A stretch of DNA of 64,000 nt, taken from assembly GCF_003634825.1 (NCBI RefSeq), contig NZ_RBXD01000001.1, forward strand, positions 1 to 64,000, written 5' to 3'. Under the pieces are notes generated by a model that was not told the DNA's origin, ran no database searches, and saw only the letters and a program-made list of their open reading frames with translations. Position numbers and translations under genes: made by a program. Below, in pieces: positions 35,635 through 46,918 of this stretch (positions are counted from its first letter, which is position 1; each line of letters opens with the position of its first letter). Source of the DNA: Flavobacterium sp. 123. Its GTDB lineage: Bacteria > Bacteroidota > Bacteroidia > Flavobacteriales > Flavobacteriaceae.

Positions 35635-38370
35635 GCACGTCAAAAAACAAGCCATAATTTTACAAAAATAGCATTTAAACCTTTGCGTACAAACTTATTT
35701 AATATCGTTTTATTATCAATTTTCCTAACAATAGGAACTACAAAATTATATTCACAAGATATAACAAAAAAAACGACCGCTATACCCACTAAAAAACAAA
35801 TAGATACCAAAATAACTGGTGTTAATCCTGCTCCAAAAACGGCGGAAATTTCAAAAAAAGAATTGGATACGGTCAAAAAAGATACTATTAAACCAAAAAA
35901 AATATTTTTGGATGGAAAGGTGAATTACAAAGCTGATAATTACGCTAAAATAGATCAAAAGAAAAAACTCATTACTTTATATGATAAAGCCGAATTATAC
36001 TATCAAGACGTTGAACTAAAGTCCGGTATCATTGTAATGGATTATGAAAAAAATGAGGTTTATGCTGGTAGAATAAAAGATTCAACAGGTGCTTACACTC
36101 AATTTCCTAATTTCAAACAAGGTGCAAATGTGGTTGAACCCGATTCTATTCGCTTTAATTTTAAAACGAAAAAAGCATTAATTTGGAATTCAAGATCGGA
36201 ACAAAATGAATTCAAAATAAAAGCAGCTGTGACCAAAAAAGAGAATGATTCCGTTTATTTTCTTAAAGGAGCCCGATTCACAACTTCGAAAGATGTAGAC
36301 AATCCCGAATATTATTTTCAAACAAACAAAGTGAAATTTATTCCTGGTAAAAAAGTAGTTACAGGATTAACCAATATGGTTATTGCTAATGTCCCTACTC
36401 CTATTGCTTTGCCTTTTGCTTTTTTTCCAATGAGCAAAGAAACGAGCGTTTCGGGAATACTTTTGCCTAGTTATAACGATTCAAATACCAGAGGGTTTTC
36501 ATTGCAAAATGGTGGATATTATTTTGCTCTAAGTGATAATTATGATTTAACAGTCTTAGGAGATTATTACACAAACGGAAGTTACGGGATGCGGTTTGAA
36601 TCAAGTTATGCCAAACGATATAATTATCGTGGAAATTTAAACATTCGTTTTGAAAACCTAATCACAAGCGAAAGAGGATATCCTGATTATTTAAAACAAA
36701 ACATTTATAATATTCAATGGTCTCACGCTAGAGATGCAAAGGCGAATCCAAATTCAAGTTTTTCAGCCTCTGTGAATCTTGGAAGTAGTAAATATTTTAA
36801 ACGCTCCATCAATCAAAACAATATTGGTTCAAATCTTAATAATACATTAAGTTCTTCTGTTTCGTATAGCAAAACCTTCAACATGATTCCACAAGCAAGA
36901 TTATCGTTGACGGCGACTCACTCTCAAAACACACAAACCGAAGAAATCAATATGACATTGCCAACTGTGCAGTTTAGTGTTGACAGAATCTATCCTTTTG
37001 TAGGCAAAGAGGGTGTAAAAAAAGGTTTTTTTAAAAATATCAATTTACAATATGACTTAAGTGGAAAAAACAGTATAACGACAACTGATTCCCTGTTTTT
37101 TAAACCTAAAATGTTTGATAATGCAAAAATTGGCGTTCAACATTCCATACCATTAAGTACTAATTTTAAATTATTCAAATATTTCAGCGCATCATCTTCT
37201 TTAAACTATAAAGAAGTTTGGTACACAAAAACTATTAAAAGAGAATATAATACGGCACAAAGTAAAGTTGTTGACACTAATGTAAACGGATTCGACGCCT
37301 ATAGAACCTATTCGTTCTCCTCTAGCTTAGGAACTACAATTTATGGAACATTCAATTTTGGGAATGACAAAAAAATACAATCTTTAAGACACGTTATGCG
37401 TCCGTCTGTATCTTACAGCTATACACCAAGCTTTGAGAAATATTATGATACTTATGCCTCTGATGCGAGTGGAACAATGAAAAAATATTCAAGATTTGAA
37501 AGCGGGATTTTTGGAGCTCCAGGTCTTTCAAATTCAAATATTTTAGGTTTTGATTTAAGCAATACCTTTGAAGCAAAAGTTAGGGATAGCGATAGTACAA
37601 AAGTGGAACCTAAGAAAGTAATGTTACTAAACAACTTAAACTTCTCTACCAGCTATAATCTTGATGCTGATGGAGTAAATTCATTAGCATGGTCACCTGT
37701 AAGAGTAAGTGGTGGAACACAGTTGCTGGACAAAAAAATGAATGTAAACTTTGGAGCTACTTTAGACCCTTATGCCATTGATAATTCTGGAAAGAGAATG
37801 AATGTATTTAATATTGATAATGGCGGAAGTTTGTTTAGAATGACAAGTGCTAATATGACTTTAAATTATTCTCTTTCGAGCAAAGAAAAAGAACCTAAAA
37901 AAGATAAAAACAATCAAAGCCAGCGAAATGGTGGTCGAGAAGATGATTTGTTTGGAACAAATACAGACTTAAGTGACAGTAGAAAAAGCCAATTTGCAGA
38001 AAGCGAAGAAGGTGAAGATGTAGTTTCTGAATTTTTCAGTTCAAAATTACCTTGGGATATGACCTTTGCTTATTCTTTAACCTATGGCAACAACAACCGT
38101 GAAAAGAAAATTATTGGTAACTCAATAATGATTTCTATAAATGCTGATTTAACTCCAAAATGGAAAACTGGGATTTCTACCGGTTATGATTTTGTTCAAA
38201 AAGGAGTTACCTTTACTCAACTCCGCTTTGAAAGAGATTTGCTAAGCTGGAGAATGTCTTTCAACTGGACTCCATTTGGTAATAATGCAAACTGGGGCTT
38301 CTTTATTGGAATAAAATCGGGTATCCTAAGTGATATCAAATGGGATAAACGTAGTGTAAATAACAGATAA
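35632..38370 (+). CDS. lptD: LPS-assembly outer-membrane protein LptD
   Basis: The protein is about 912 residues. LptD places lipopolysaccharide in the outer leaflet of the outer membrane. An OstA-like N-terminal jellyroll (GKVNYKADNYAKIDQKKKLITLYDKAE, about 70-240, shown in parts) is followed by a barrel with repeated aromatic strands (GGYYFALSDNYDLTVLGDYYTNGSYG). No in-frame ATG precedes the mature region; candidates are TTG at 35599, 35632 and 35683. The last opens directly into a signal peptide ending KLYSQ and would fit the -7 element at 35627. I list 35632 as a compromise. RidA follows 8 bp after the stop. Confidence 0.85.
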   Translation: MARQKTSHNFTKIAFKPLRTNLFNIVLLSIFLTIGTTKLYSQDITKKTTAIPTKKQIDTKITGVNPAPKTAEISKKELDTVKKDTIKPKKIFLDGKVNYKADNYAKIDQKKKLITLYDKAELYYQDVELKSGIIVMDYEKNEVYAGRIKDSTGAYTQFPNFKQGANVVEPDSIRFNFKTKKALIWNSRSEQNEFKIKAAVTKKENDSVYFLKGARFTTSKDVDNPEYYFQTNKVKFIPGKKVVTGLTNMVIANVPTPIALPFAFFPMSKETSVSGILLPSYNDSNTRGFSLQNGGYYFALSDNYDLTVLGDYYTNGSYGMRFESSYAKRYNYRGNLNIRFENLITSERGYPDYLKQNIYNIQWSHARDAKANPNSSFSASVNLGSSKYFKRSINQNNIGSNLNNTLSSSVSYSKTFNMIPQARLSLTATHSQNTQTEEINMTLPTVQFSVDRIYPFVGKEGVKKGFFKNINLQYDLSGKNSITTTDSLFFKPKMFDNAKIGVQHSIPLSTNFKLFKYFSASSSLNYKEVWYTKTIKREYNTAQSKVVDTNVNGFDAYRTYSFSSSLGTTIYGTFNFGNDKKIQSLRHVMRPSVSYSYTPSFEKYYDTYASDASGTMKKYSRFESGIFGAPGLSNSNILGFDLSNTFEAKVRDSDSTKVEPKKVMLLNNLNFSTSYNLDADGVNSLAWSPVRVSGGTQLLDKKMNVNFGATLDPYAIDNSGKRMNVFNIDNGGSLFRMTSANMTLNYSLSSKEKEPKKDKNNQSQRNGGREDDLFGTNTDLSDSRKSQFAESEEGEDVVSEFFSSKLPWDMTFAYSLTYGNNNREKKIIGNSIMISINADLTPKWKTGISTGYDFVQKGVTFTQLRFERDLLSWRMSFNWTPFGNNANWGFFIGIKSGILSDIKWDKRSVNNR

Positions 38371-38377
38371 TAGTATT

Positions 38378-38758
38378 ATGAAAAAGATAATTTTTACAGA
38401 TAAAGCACCTGCACCGATAGGTCCTTATAATCAAGCCGTATTAAAAGGAAATACACTTTTCACATCTGGGCAAATTGCAATAAACCCAGCAACTGGAGCA
38501 TTAGTTTTAGATACTATTGAAGCGGAAACTACCCAAGTTATGGAAAACATGAAAGCAGTACTTGAAGCAGCTGGAATGACCTTTGAAAACGTAGTAAAAA
38601 CAACCATTTTCATTATGGATATGAATGATTTTGGAAAAATAAATACTATTTACGGATCTTATTTCAACGAAAAAACCGCTCCAGCACGTGAAACGGTTCA
38701 AGTGGCATGTCTGCCAAAAAATGTAAATGTTGAAATTTCTATGATTGCAATGCTATAG
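38378..38758 (+). CDS. ridA: RidA-family enamine/imine deaminase
   Basis: The protein is 126 residues, typical for RidA/YjgF. It shows APAPIGPYNQAV near the N-terminus, SGQIAINPATG, the conserved catalytic Arg in APARETVQVACLPK and the EISMIA end. The enzyme hydrolyses reactive 2-aminoacrylate and related enamines from PLP enzymes. Its last 20 bases overlap the convergent remnant of mgsA (38739). It probably shares the lptD transcript. Confidence 0.93.
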   Translation: MKKIIFTDKAPAPIGPYNQAVLKGNTLFTSGQIAINPATGALVLDTIEAETTQVMENMKAVLEAAGMTFENVVKTTIFIMDMNDFGKINTIYGSYFNEKTAPARETVQVACLPKNVNVEISMIAML

Positions 38759-39001
38759 CATTCAATAATAATTGCGCTGTTGCTTCATTTGTTGCCAATG
38801 GCACGTTATGAACATCACAAACACGAATCAGCATATTAATATCTGCTTCGTGAGGATGGCTTGATAATGGATCTTTAAAAAAGAACACCATATTGGTTTT
38901 ACCTTCAGCCACTCTTCCTGCAATAAAAGCGTTTTGTTTTTAATTAAAAAATTAACTAAATCAACTTTTTTACCGTCATGAGCAATAATAGCAATTTCCA
39001 T
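38739..39001 (-). pseudogene. mgsA: Methylglyoxal synthase, broken by an internal deletion and frameshift
   Basis: From ATG at 39001, the first about 22 codons match the start of MgsA (MEIAIIAHDGKKVDLVNFL). After AAAAACAAA near 38936 the frame changes. The rest reads in another frame as the conserved C-terminal half: FIAGRVAEGKTNMVFFFKDP, LSSHPHEADINMLIRVCD and VHNVPLATNEATAQLLL, ending at TAG 38741-38739. About 35-40 residues are missing, including the GPLGGD region that supplies the catalytic Asp. The enzyme should be non-functional. It is 6 bp downstream of the GlcNAc kinase gene and overlaps ridA by 20 bp. Confidence 0.88.
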
Positions 39002-39007
39002 AAATTT

Positions 39008-39859
39008 TTATTTATTCGCTATGTGATATGCAATTAAACCATCAATTGGTCGTCTTAACACATTACCTAGAGTCATTTCATATTTATCAAATGTCAATTG
39101 TAATTCGTCTTTCAAATAGAAGGCAATTGAACCTACAAAGTGAACAGGAACTTCTTTACAATTATCATATTGTCTGATGTAATTTTTTACAAAAGATTTC
39201 ATTCCTTTGAAAATAATTTTTTTGCAGAAATCATCTTCTTTATGTTGAATCAAAAACTTAGCAAACGTAGCTAAATACGCGTTAGGATTTGGTTCTTTGT
39301 ATAGTTTGCTTTTGATATAATCTGGGTCTAAATCATATTCTTTTTCAAACTCAACAGCCAAATGTTTTGGCATTTTATTAAAATAGTATTTTCTTATTAG
39401 TTCTTTTCCAAAAACGTTACCACTACAGTCATCCATAACGATATAACCAAGTGATTGTACTTTTTGGTGCAATTCTTTACCATCAAAGAAACTACAGTTA
39501 GAACCAGTTCCTAAAATACTAACAATTGCTTGTTCGCCTTTAGGCGTAGTAGCATATACAGCTGCATAGGTATCCTCATGAACCGAAATTATTGCATTAG
39601 GAAAATAAGTTTGAAAAATTTGAGACAATTCAACTTTCAATCGCTCTGTTCCACAACCTGCTCCGTAGAAAAATAAATGAGTTGCATTTTTTTTATTTTG
39701 AAGAATATCAAAACGATCGTTAAGACGTTCCACTATTTCATCTCCTTCAAGAATCTCTGGGTTTAATCCTAGAGTTTGAGTTGTAAACAATACTTTTCCA
39801 CTATCATCTATCGCAATCCAATCGGCTTTGGTAGAACCACTATCAACTATTAATTTCAT
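39008..39859 (-). CDS. BadF/BadG/BcrA/BcrD-type N-acetylglucosamine kinase
   Basis: The protein is 283 residues, an ASKHA-fold ATPase/kinase: phosphate-1 motif VDSGSTKADW at the N-terminus, SILGTGSNCSF (phosphate-2) and the adenosine segment VHFVGSIAFYL near residue 245. The family's sugar member phosphorylates GlcNAc at O6. That fits the transporter and NagB fusion at 8760-12762, though glucosamine or another amino sugar is possible. It lies after the gap terminator and is followed by broken mgsA, which it probably once shared a transcript with. Confidence 0.87.
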   Translation of the reverse strand: MKLIVDSGSTKADWIAIDDSGKVLFTTQTLGLNPEILEGDEIVERLNDRFDILQNKKNATHLFFYGAGCGTERLKVELSQIFQTYFPNAIISVHEDTYAAVYATTPKGEQAIVSILGTGSNCSFFDGKELHQKVQSLGYIVMDDCSGNVFGKELIRKYYFNKMPKHLAVEFEKEYDLDPDYIKSKLYKEPNPNAYLATFAKFLIQHKEDDFCKKIIFKGMKSFVKNYIRQYDNCKEVPVHFVGSIAFYLKDELQLTFDKYEMTLGNVLRRPIDGLIAYHIANK

Positions 39860-39945
39860 TTTTTTGGTTTTTTTTTGGTTTAGTTTTTTTTAACTACTTT
39901 TTAAAAGTGTTTAAAATACACTTTTAAGCATGTAGATAAAATAAT

Positions 39946-39978
39946 AAAATCCCGTTATTGTTAAAATAACGGGATTTT
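39946..39978 (-). terminator. Terminator of the gap gene
   Basis: Arms AAAATCCCGTTATT and AATAACGGGATTTT with a GTTAA loop. The minus-strand U-tract comes from the plus-strand A-run. Confidence 0.85.
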
Positions 39979-39993
39979 AAGCATTTATGTGAA

Positions 39994-41010
<1,017 letters not shown>

Positions 41011-41096
41011 TTAATTTGATTTTAATTTTTATTTAAGTCGATATTTATGGTTTTAGGTTCTCATAAAATCAAACCTTAAACATTAAATTCTGTATT

Positions 41097-42083
41097 CTAA
41101 ATTGACATTATATCAGAAACACGCAATAATTCTCTATCTATTTCTGAGTGTCCTTTTATAGCTTGTTCCAATGGTGTAAGTGTAATTTGATCTTTGATAA
41201 TTCCAGCCATATAATTTGACTTTCCTTCTAATAAAGATTCTACAGCCTTAACTCCTAACCTGCTTGCTAAAACTCTATCAAAACAAGATGGAGAACCTCC
41301 TCTTTGCATATGACCTAGAACCGAAACTCTAACATCATATTCTGGGAAATTAGATTCAACATAATCTTTAAGTTCAAATACGCTCTTGCCTATTTTATCT
41401 CCTTCAGCAATAACAACTATACTTGATGATTTTCCAGCTGCCTTACTTTTCTTAAGTGAATCTAGTAATCTATCTAAACCTAAATCTTCTTCTGGGATTA
41501 AAATTTCTTCAGCTCCTGCTCCAATTCCGGCATTTAAAGCGATATGTCCAGCATCACGTCCCATAACTTCGATTAAAAATAATCTATTATGTGAGCTTGC
41601 TGTATCTCTAATTTTATCTATAACTTCAACAACTGTATTAAGGGCTGTATCATATCCTAAAGTATGACTAGTTCCATAAATATCATTATCGATTGTTCCT
41701 GGTATACCAATTACTGGGAAATCATATTCGCTATTGAATAACAACGCTCCTGTAAAACTTCCGTCTCCACCAATAACTACTAATGCATCAATTCCTGCAT
41801 TAACTAAATTTTGGTGCGCAATTTTTCTTCCTTCTGGAGTTCTGAAATCTGCAGAACGTGCTGATTTTAGAATAGTTCCTCCTTTATTAATAATATTATT
41901 TACGCTGCGAGGCCCCATTTCTTTGAAGTCTCCTTCAATCATTCCTTGATAACCTCTATAAATCCCTACACATCCTATATTGTGAAAAGCACATGTTCGA
42001 ACAACTGATCGTATAGCAGCATTCATTCCTGGTGAATCTCCACCTGATGTTAGTACTCCTATTTTTTTTATTGTATTTGACAT
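41097..42083 (-). CDS. pfkA: ATP-dependent 6-phosphofructokinase
   Basis: The protein is 328 residues, the prokaryotic PfkA length. It has the N-terminal ATP loop LTSGGDSPGMNAAIR, then VIGGDGSFTGA (GGDGS), the catalytic GIPGTIDNDI and MGRDAGHIAL, and the C-terminal GHMQRGGSPSCFDR. GGDGS with Gly after GGD fits ATP rather than pyrophosphate as donor. The pfkA-gap order fits a glycolytic unit. Confidence 0.96.
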   Translation of the reverse strand: MSNTIKKIGVLTSGGDSPGMNAAIRSVVRTCAFHNIGCVGIYRGYQGMIEGDFKEMGPRSVNNIINKGGTILKSARSADFRTPEGRKIAHQNLVNAGIDALVVIGGDGSFTGALLFNSEYDFPVIGIPGTIDNDIYGTSHTLGYDTALNTVVEVIDKIRDTASSHNRLFLIEVMGRDAGHIALNAGIGAGAEEILIPEEDLGLDRLLDSLKKSKAAGKSSSIVVIAEGDKIGKSVFELKDYVESNFPEYDVRVSVLGHMQRGGSPSCFDRVLASRLGVKAVESLLEGKSNYMAGIIKDQITLTPLEQAIKGHSEIDRELLRVSDIMSI

Positions 42084-42318
42084 TATTTATGTATTAAAAG
42101 TGTAAATTTAGCAAACATCCCGCACTTACAAAGCTATGTTTTTAATAAATTAGAAAAACGCATTAAATTCAAACGTTTTCGTTGATAAGTTTTCAAAAAA
42201 ACAAAAAAAAATACGTTTTATTTAATAAAAAACAATTATTTAGTTATATTTTGATAAATAGTAATTTTAGTCTTAAAAAAACCGACATATTACGATTTGG
42301 GTCTTTTTAAAAAATTAC

Positions 42319-45300
42319 TTAATCCTCTTCTGGAATAACGGCCTCTTTGTTGTTTTTGGGACTATCTTTTTTTGATTTTTTCGTATTATAAAAATTAATA
42401 TAATCTGGCGAAATTGCCGAATCTTGATCGATATATTCTGGACTTATAACTCTTTCTATTTTGTGTTTTTTGAATATTTTATTCACAAGTTCTTTAAATG
42501 TATCAAAATCTACTTCATAAGAAATACCAGCTCCTTGTGTATATCCTATTCCCTGTCCGATGTAGTTAATATCATTTTCTTTGTTAAAAAGACGTAAATT
42601 CATAGTCCCGTCTTCATTAACTCGGTACAAAACTTCAAGATCCCCAACAATTGCCGATTCATTAATTCCACCAAAAGGAACCCCTACTTTTCCATTTATA
42701 GTAATTCGCTCATTTATTTTGGATGAAATTGTAGCCACAAAACGCCCGTCAGTTTCTCTTCCTAACCTCTTATCTGCCCCAATAACATTAATTCCAACTT
42801 GAAATTTATCATTATCTGATTTTATAAACCCTCCAAGTAAACTGGTAGCCGTCTCAAATAAACTTCCTGATAAAAAATCAGATCTGTTAACTCCTTCAGG
42901 ACTCAAAAATCCTCCTGATGACAATAAATACAAAGCCTGAGTTTGCCTAACATCTTTATCTGTTAACTTGTATTGTATTTCGGATTTTAAGACATTACTT
43001 ACTGTTGGAAAATCAATATTAAAATCTGGATCAGGACTCATCAAATCTCCTCTTACCCCAATAATAACCTCAACTGGAACTTTTGTGTTGAACGATGAAT
43101 TTTCTAATAAAACAGCAGGATTAGCGGTAGTTTTATAAACCGCCTCAAGATTCAATTGTGCTCTCATCGGATTTCCTTCCCATGAAATTGAACCTCCTTT
43201 TTTAACTGCAAATCTTTTGTCTATAAGTCCACCATATTTGAAGTTATAAGTTCCTTCATAGGCCTGGAAGTCACCCCACATATTAAATTTACCTAAGGTA
43301 TTTATTTTGAACAAAAGAGACCCAAATCCTTTTCCTTTCATTCCGTGACCTGTATTACGATCTAAAATAACTTCAACCTCTGCATCTGGTGTAATATCAA
43401 AATCGAACTCCAGTTCAAGTCCATTATAATTCCTAGTTTTATCAACAATTCTATTTTTTATATTGTATTTTTCTTTAGCTGTCAAAAAATGTATGAAGCT
43501 ATTATCACTAACACTTTCCGCATAATTAATAGGGATTTTTACGGAAGTACCTTTTTCCGATTTTGCATCAACTTTAATAAATAAAGAACCTGTTGGGCCT
43601 TTTATAGTTGCGGTTCCGTTAATAAAAGCAGTTCCAAAGTAAGCAGCATCTTCACTATCTTTTGTATCCAATGCCAATAATTTTTTAGAACTAATTGCTA
43701 AATCTAATTTCCAATCCGAAAAGTTTTTGTGCTCTACACTTCCATTCAAAGTTCCTTTTGTACCATACTTTGTATCTGTAAGCAAATTGTTTCTAAACAA
43801 GAATTTTTCGTCTGTTAAATCAACAATAGTTCTATCATTTAACTGATAATCCACATTAAGATAAGGAATCCCAATGCCAGCGCCATCAACATACAATCGA
43901 CCATTAATATCCGGTTTAGAAAGTTTTCCTTCTATGGTTGAATTTCCTGAGGCAAAACCCCTAATATTCGATATTACATCACCTCCTATAGGTCCTAAAG
44001 TTGCTAAATTAAATTTGTCTAATTTTAGTTTTAAATCAAGAATTGTCTCTTTATCAACAATTTCAAAACTTCCATTAGCATTGAATGATTCCATGTTTTC
44101 ATTCTCAAGAGAAGAATTCATGGTAAATTTTCTCAAATTTTCATCGCCTTGAATATCAAAATCTAAAGTACCTAAATCCGTATTGTTCAAATTTAAATGA
44201 TCAATTACCAGCGCTGCTGTGGGTTGGAAAACTGCTTTGTTTTGTTTAAAATTGACATCCCCATTAATATTTCCTTTAAAAATGAACTTGTTGTTTTCAG
44301 GAGTAATTTTATTTAAATCAACATCTTTGAAACTTAATTTCAAGTCTTTATAGGTACTGTCTTTTATAACTCCTTTAAGTTCGATTAATTGATTTTCATG
44401 AGACAATAAAATATCATCAATGGTGAAATTTTTAAATGCTTTATCAAAAACAAGTTGATTATTTGGCGTTTCTTTTTCATTCAAAAACCACAAATAATCT
44501 TTAAATTTAACCTCGGACTTACTGATTCCTACAACATTATTATTGTCTTTATTAATTGTGTGGTATAAGTTTAAATTGTAATAATCTTCTCCTTTTTCTC
44601 CTCCTTTGAACTCCGTACGAAAGTACAAAGTGTCTTTCATTGTGACATTAATCAAACTAAAATCTCGAATTTTATAATATTTTGTTTTTATACTATCCAG
44701 CTCAATATAAGCGTTATAAAGCGGATTTTTATTATCAATAGAAACTCTTATATTATCAAATGTGTTTTTTGAAGCAACAATTTTAGGTGAATTAAAATTC
44801 AATTTAAATTCATTTGTATCAGAATTCAAATTCCCTTTTAAAACGGTATTGGAACCAATGGAAATTTCAGGATACAAAATCTCAATAATTTTACTGTAGA
44901 TGGTAAAATCAAACTTTAAGAATTGTCCCTTATTGACTTTATGAGGTTTGAAATTTGTATAAAGACTCCCTAAAGAATTTCGGAGTAATTTATTCAACTG
45001 ATTAAATTGAAATTTACCTATTATTTGCCCTTCAACAATATCTGGAGAGTTTACGTTTATTGTACGTACTCGATTTGCATCAAAATTTGAATTTACAGCA
45101 AAGTCATCAAAAACATAGGTTGATTTTGAATTTTGATAGGTAGTTTTTTTAATAAAAACAGCTCCTTGCAAATTTTCAATCGTATTTCCAGATGCTTGCA
45201 CTACAACATCTCCTTTTAATAGTGAAGTAGTATCTTTAACAAATTTCAACTTGTGCAAATCGGCATTTTCAACATTAATATGGAAATCAAATCGGCTATC

Positions 45301-46863
45301 TTTTTTACTCAAATCAACTAAACCATCAAAAGTCATATTCAAATTAGGGTCGCTTACTGAGATTTGACCTTTATAAAGTGGTAACTTGAAGTTCCCATTC
45401 AAAATAACATTATGATAGGTATAGTTTTTATAATCTATTTGACTCAAATCACCTTTTATGGCAGTATTGAGGTACTTTTCAGAAAACCCTTTCCCATCAA
45501 CATCTAGATTCAAAGTTACTTTGCCTAAATCTTTATTTTCAAGAAAAGTTCCAATATCAAAATTCCCCAATACCACATTTCCTAAATAAGTAGCATTGTC
45601 AATGAAATTAATATTTTCCATTACCAAATCTGATTCTACTTTACCTAAAGCTGAAGTCATCTTGAAACTAGCTGTAATTGCAGTTGTAGTAATTTGGGAA
45701 TTTCCAATCAAATTTACAGTTCCTAGCTTTTTTAATCTAATTGGTAATCGTTTACCCAATACATTAGGCAATAACGCAACGAGATTGTCATAACTGGAAG
45801 TAAGTTTATCAAATTTTCCATTCATGTAGAATTTCTGTTCTTTTTTAGGAAAGAGATTCTTAAACCTTATTTCGCCTATTAATTGGGTGTTTCGAGAATC
45901 TACAACTCTTAATTTAGTAAATTTCAGATCGTTTAAAGTTCCCTTGATTTTAGATCTGATATAAAAAAGTTGGTTTTTACCTAACTCTTTATAAAAACCT
46001 CGAATGTCATTTGAAGCTAAAATAGAAGGTTTTAATTTGACATCAAATTTCACCTTGTTGTTGAAATCTGCGAAATCTTCAATTTTATAATTAAGCGTAA
46101 CCGTTCCCTTAACCTTAGATTCTTTAGTAGTTAAATCTAAATTATCAAGTTTGATTTGTTTTTTTGTATAGCTGAATACGGAACTTAAATTAGTCACGTA
46201 AATTCCACGATGATCTAAAAACGACATGGTTTTAATGTTCGTATTAACATCTGGACCAAAAAGTTTAAAATCTGAAATATGAGTGTTTAGTTTTGTAAAA
46301 TCAACATCTTTAGGCACCGCACGATTTTCATCCGTAAGTAGAAAATGACCTTTAGTAATATAGGCTTCCTTAGCTGTAAGTAAAAAGTGTTTGCCTGAAG
46401 TTTTTTTACCTGTATCAAAAGCCCTAATAAATCGATCTAAATTAGTTTCCTTTTCGTTTTTATAAGTTTTTAAGTTAAAAAGCAATCCGTCTAACCTTAA
46501 TTCTTTAAAAATCAAATCTCCATCCAATACTCTTTTGCTATCCAGAAAACTAGTTTTAATTCTATTGCAATAAATCAAAGTGTCTTTATGATGATCCAGA
46601 ATTAATACCTTTTTGAACTTAACACCTCCAAAAGAAGATATGGCTACTCCATCTATTGAAATATTAACCCCATAATCTTTATTGATAGTTTTCATGAAAT
46701 ACTGGGCAATCCTTGTTTGCACAGCTGGCAATGTCAAGGTAATTCCCAATACTAACAAAAGTAGGATAAATCCAAGTAGAGAGCGAAATAGTATTTTTCT
46801 AATTTTTTTGATACCTTTTATTTTAATTTTTCGAAAATCTAATTTGGCTATCGAAACAGCAAT
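42319..46863 (-). CDS. tamB: TamB-like translocation/assembly module protein
   Basis: This is a very long protein (about 1,500 residues): an N-terminal membrane helix, a long repetitive beta-rich, groove-like region and a C-terminal DUF490/TamB domain (FGSLLFKINTLGKFNMWGDF, ending in a lysine-rich tail). TamB family proteins bridge inner and outer membrane and move phospholipids or help outer-membrane proteins. From TTG at 46758 the membrane helix would be cut short. In-frame coding without ATG continues to a stop just beyond 46866. I place the start at ATT 46863, tentatively. It is divergent from tsaD. Confidence 0.87.
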   Translation of the reverse strand: MAVSIAKLDFRKIKIKGIKKIRKILFRSLLGFILLLLVLGITLTLPAVQTRIAQYFMKTINKDYGVNISIDGVAISSFGGVKFKKVLILDHHKDTLIYCNRIKTSFLDSKRVLDGDLIFKELRLDGLLFNLKTYKNEKETNLDRFIRAFDTGKKTSGKHFLLTAKEAYITKGHFLLTDENRAVPKDVDFTKLNTHISDFKLFGPDVNTNIKTMSFLDHRGIYVTNLSSVFSYTKKQIKLDNLDLTTKESKVKGTVTLNYKIEDFADFNNKVKFDVKLKPSILASNDIRGFYKELGKNQLFYIRSKIKGTLNDLKFTKLRVVDSRNTQLIGEIRFKNLFPKKEQKFYMNGKFDKLTSSYDNLVALLPNVLGKRLPIRLKKLGTVNLIGNSQITTTAITASFKMTSALGKVESDLVMENINFIDNATYLGNVVLGNFDIGTFLENKDLGKVTLNLDVDGKGFSEKYLNTAIKGDLSQIDYKNYTYHNVILNGNFKLPLYKGQISVSDPNLNMTFDGLVDLSKKDSRFDFHINVENADLHKLKFVKDTTSLLKGDVVVQASGNTIENLQGAVFIKKTTYQNSKSTYVFDDFAVNSNFDANRVRTINVNSPDIVEGQIIGKFQFNQLNKLLRNSLGSLYTNFKPHKVNKGQFLKFDFTIYSKIIEILYPEISIGSNTVLKGNLNSDTNEFKLNFNSPKIVASKNTFDNIRVSIDNKNPLYNAYIELDSIKTKYYKIRDFSLINVTMKDTLYFRTEFKGGEKGEDYYNLNLYHTINKDNNNVVGISKSEVKFKDYLWFLNEKETPNNQLVFDKAFKNFTIDDILLSHENQLIELKGVIKDSTYKDLKLSFKDVDLNKITPENNKFIFKGNINGDVNFKQNKAVFQPTAALVIDHLNLNNTDLGTLDFDIQGDENLRKFTMNSSLENENMESFNANGSFEIVDKETILDLKLKLDKFNLATLGPIGGDVISNIRGFASGNSTIEGKLSKPDINGRLYVDGAGIGIPYLNVDYQLNDRTIVDLTDEKFLFRNNLLTDTKYGTKGTLNGSVEHKNFSDWKLDLAISSKKLLALDTKDSEDAAYFGTAFINGTATIKGPTGSLFIKVDAKSEKGTSVKIPINYAESVSDNSFIHFLTAKEKYNIKNRIVDKTRNYNGLELEFDFDITPDAEVEVILDRNTGHGMKGKGFGSLLFKINTLGKFNMWGDFQAYEGTYNFKYGGLIDKRFAVKKGGSISWEGNPMRAQLNLEAVYKTTANPAVLLENSSFNTKVPVEVIIGVRGDLMSPDPDFNIDFPTVSNVLKSEIQYKLTDKDVRQTQALYLLSSGGFLSPEGVNRSDFLSGSLFETATSLLGGFIKSDNDKFQVGINVIGADKRLGRETDGRFVATISSKINERITINGKVGVPFGGINESAIVGDLEVLYRVNEDGTMNLRLFNKENDINYIGQGIGYTQGAGISYEVDFDTFKELVNKIFKKHKIERVISPEYIDQDSAISPDYINFYNTKKSKKDSPKNNKEAVIPEED

Positions 46864-46882
46864 TCTTTAAATAAAAATTCTT

Positions 46883-46890
46883 TAATTTTG
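46883..46890 (+). promoter_or_regulatory. Possible tsaD -7 element
   Basis: TAATTTTG is a perfect TAnnTTTG, 57 bp before the tsaD ATG. It has no clear -33 partner. Confidence 0.35.
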
Positions 46891-46918
46891 GCTCCTGCAA
46901 TTTTTTCAAACAGATTGT

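Noticed and set aside
39901..39927. Second terminator between gap and the GlcNAc kinase
   Set aside because: TTAAAAGTGT/ACACTTTTAA forms a weak AT-rich hairpin with no convincing U-tract on the minus strand.
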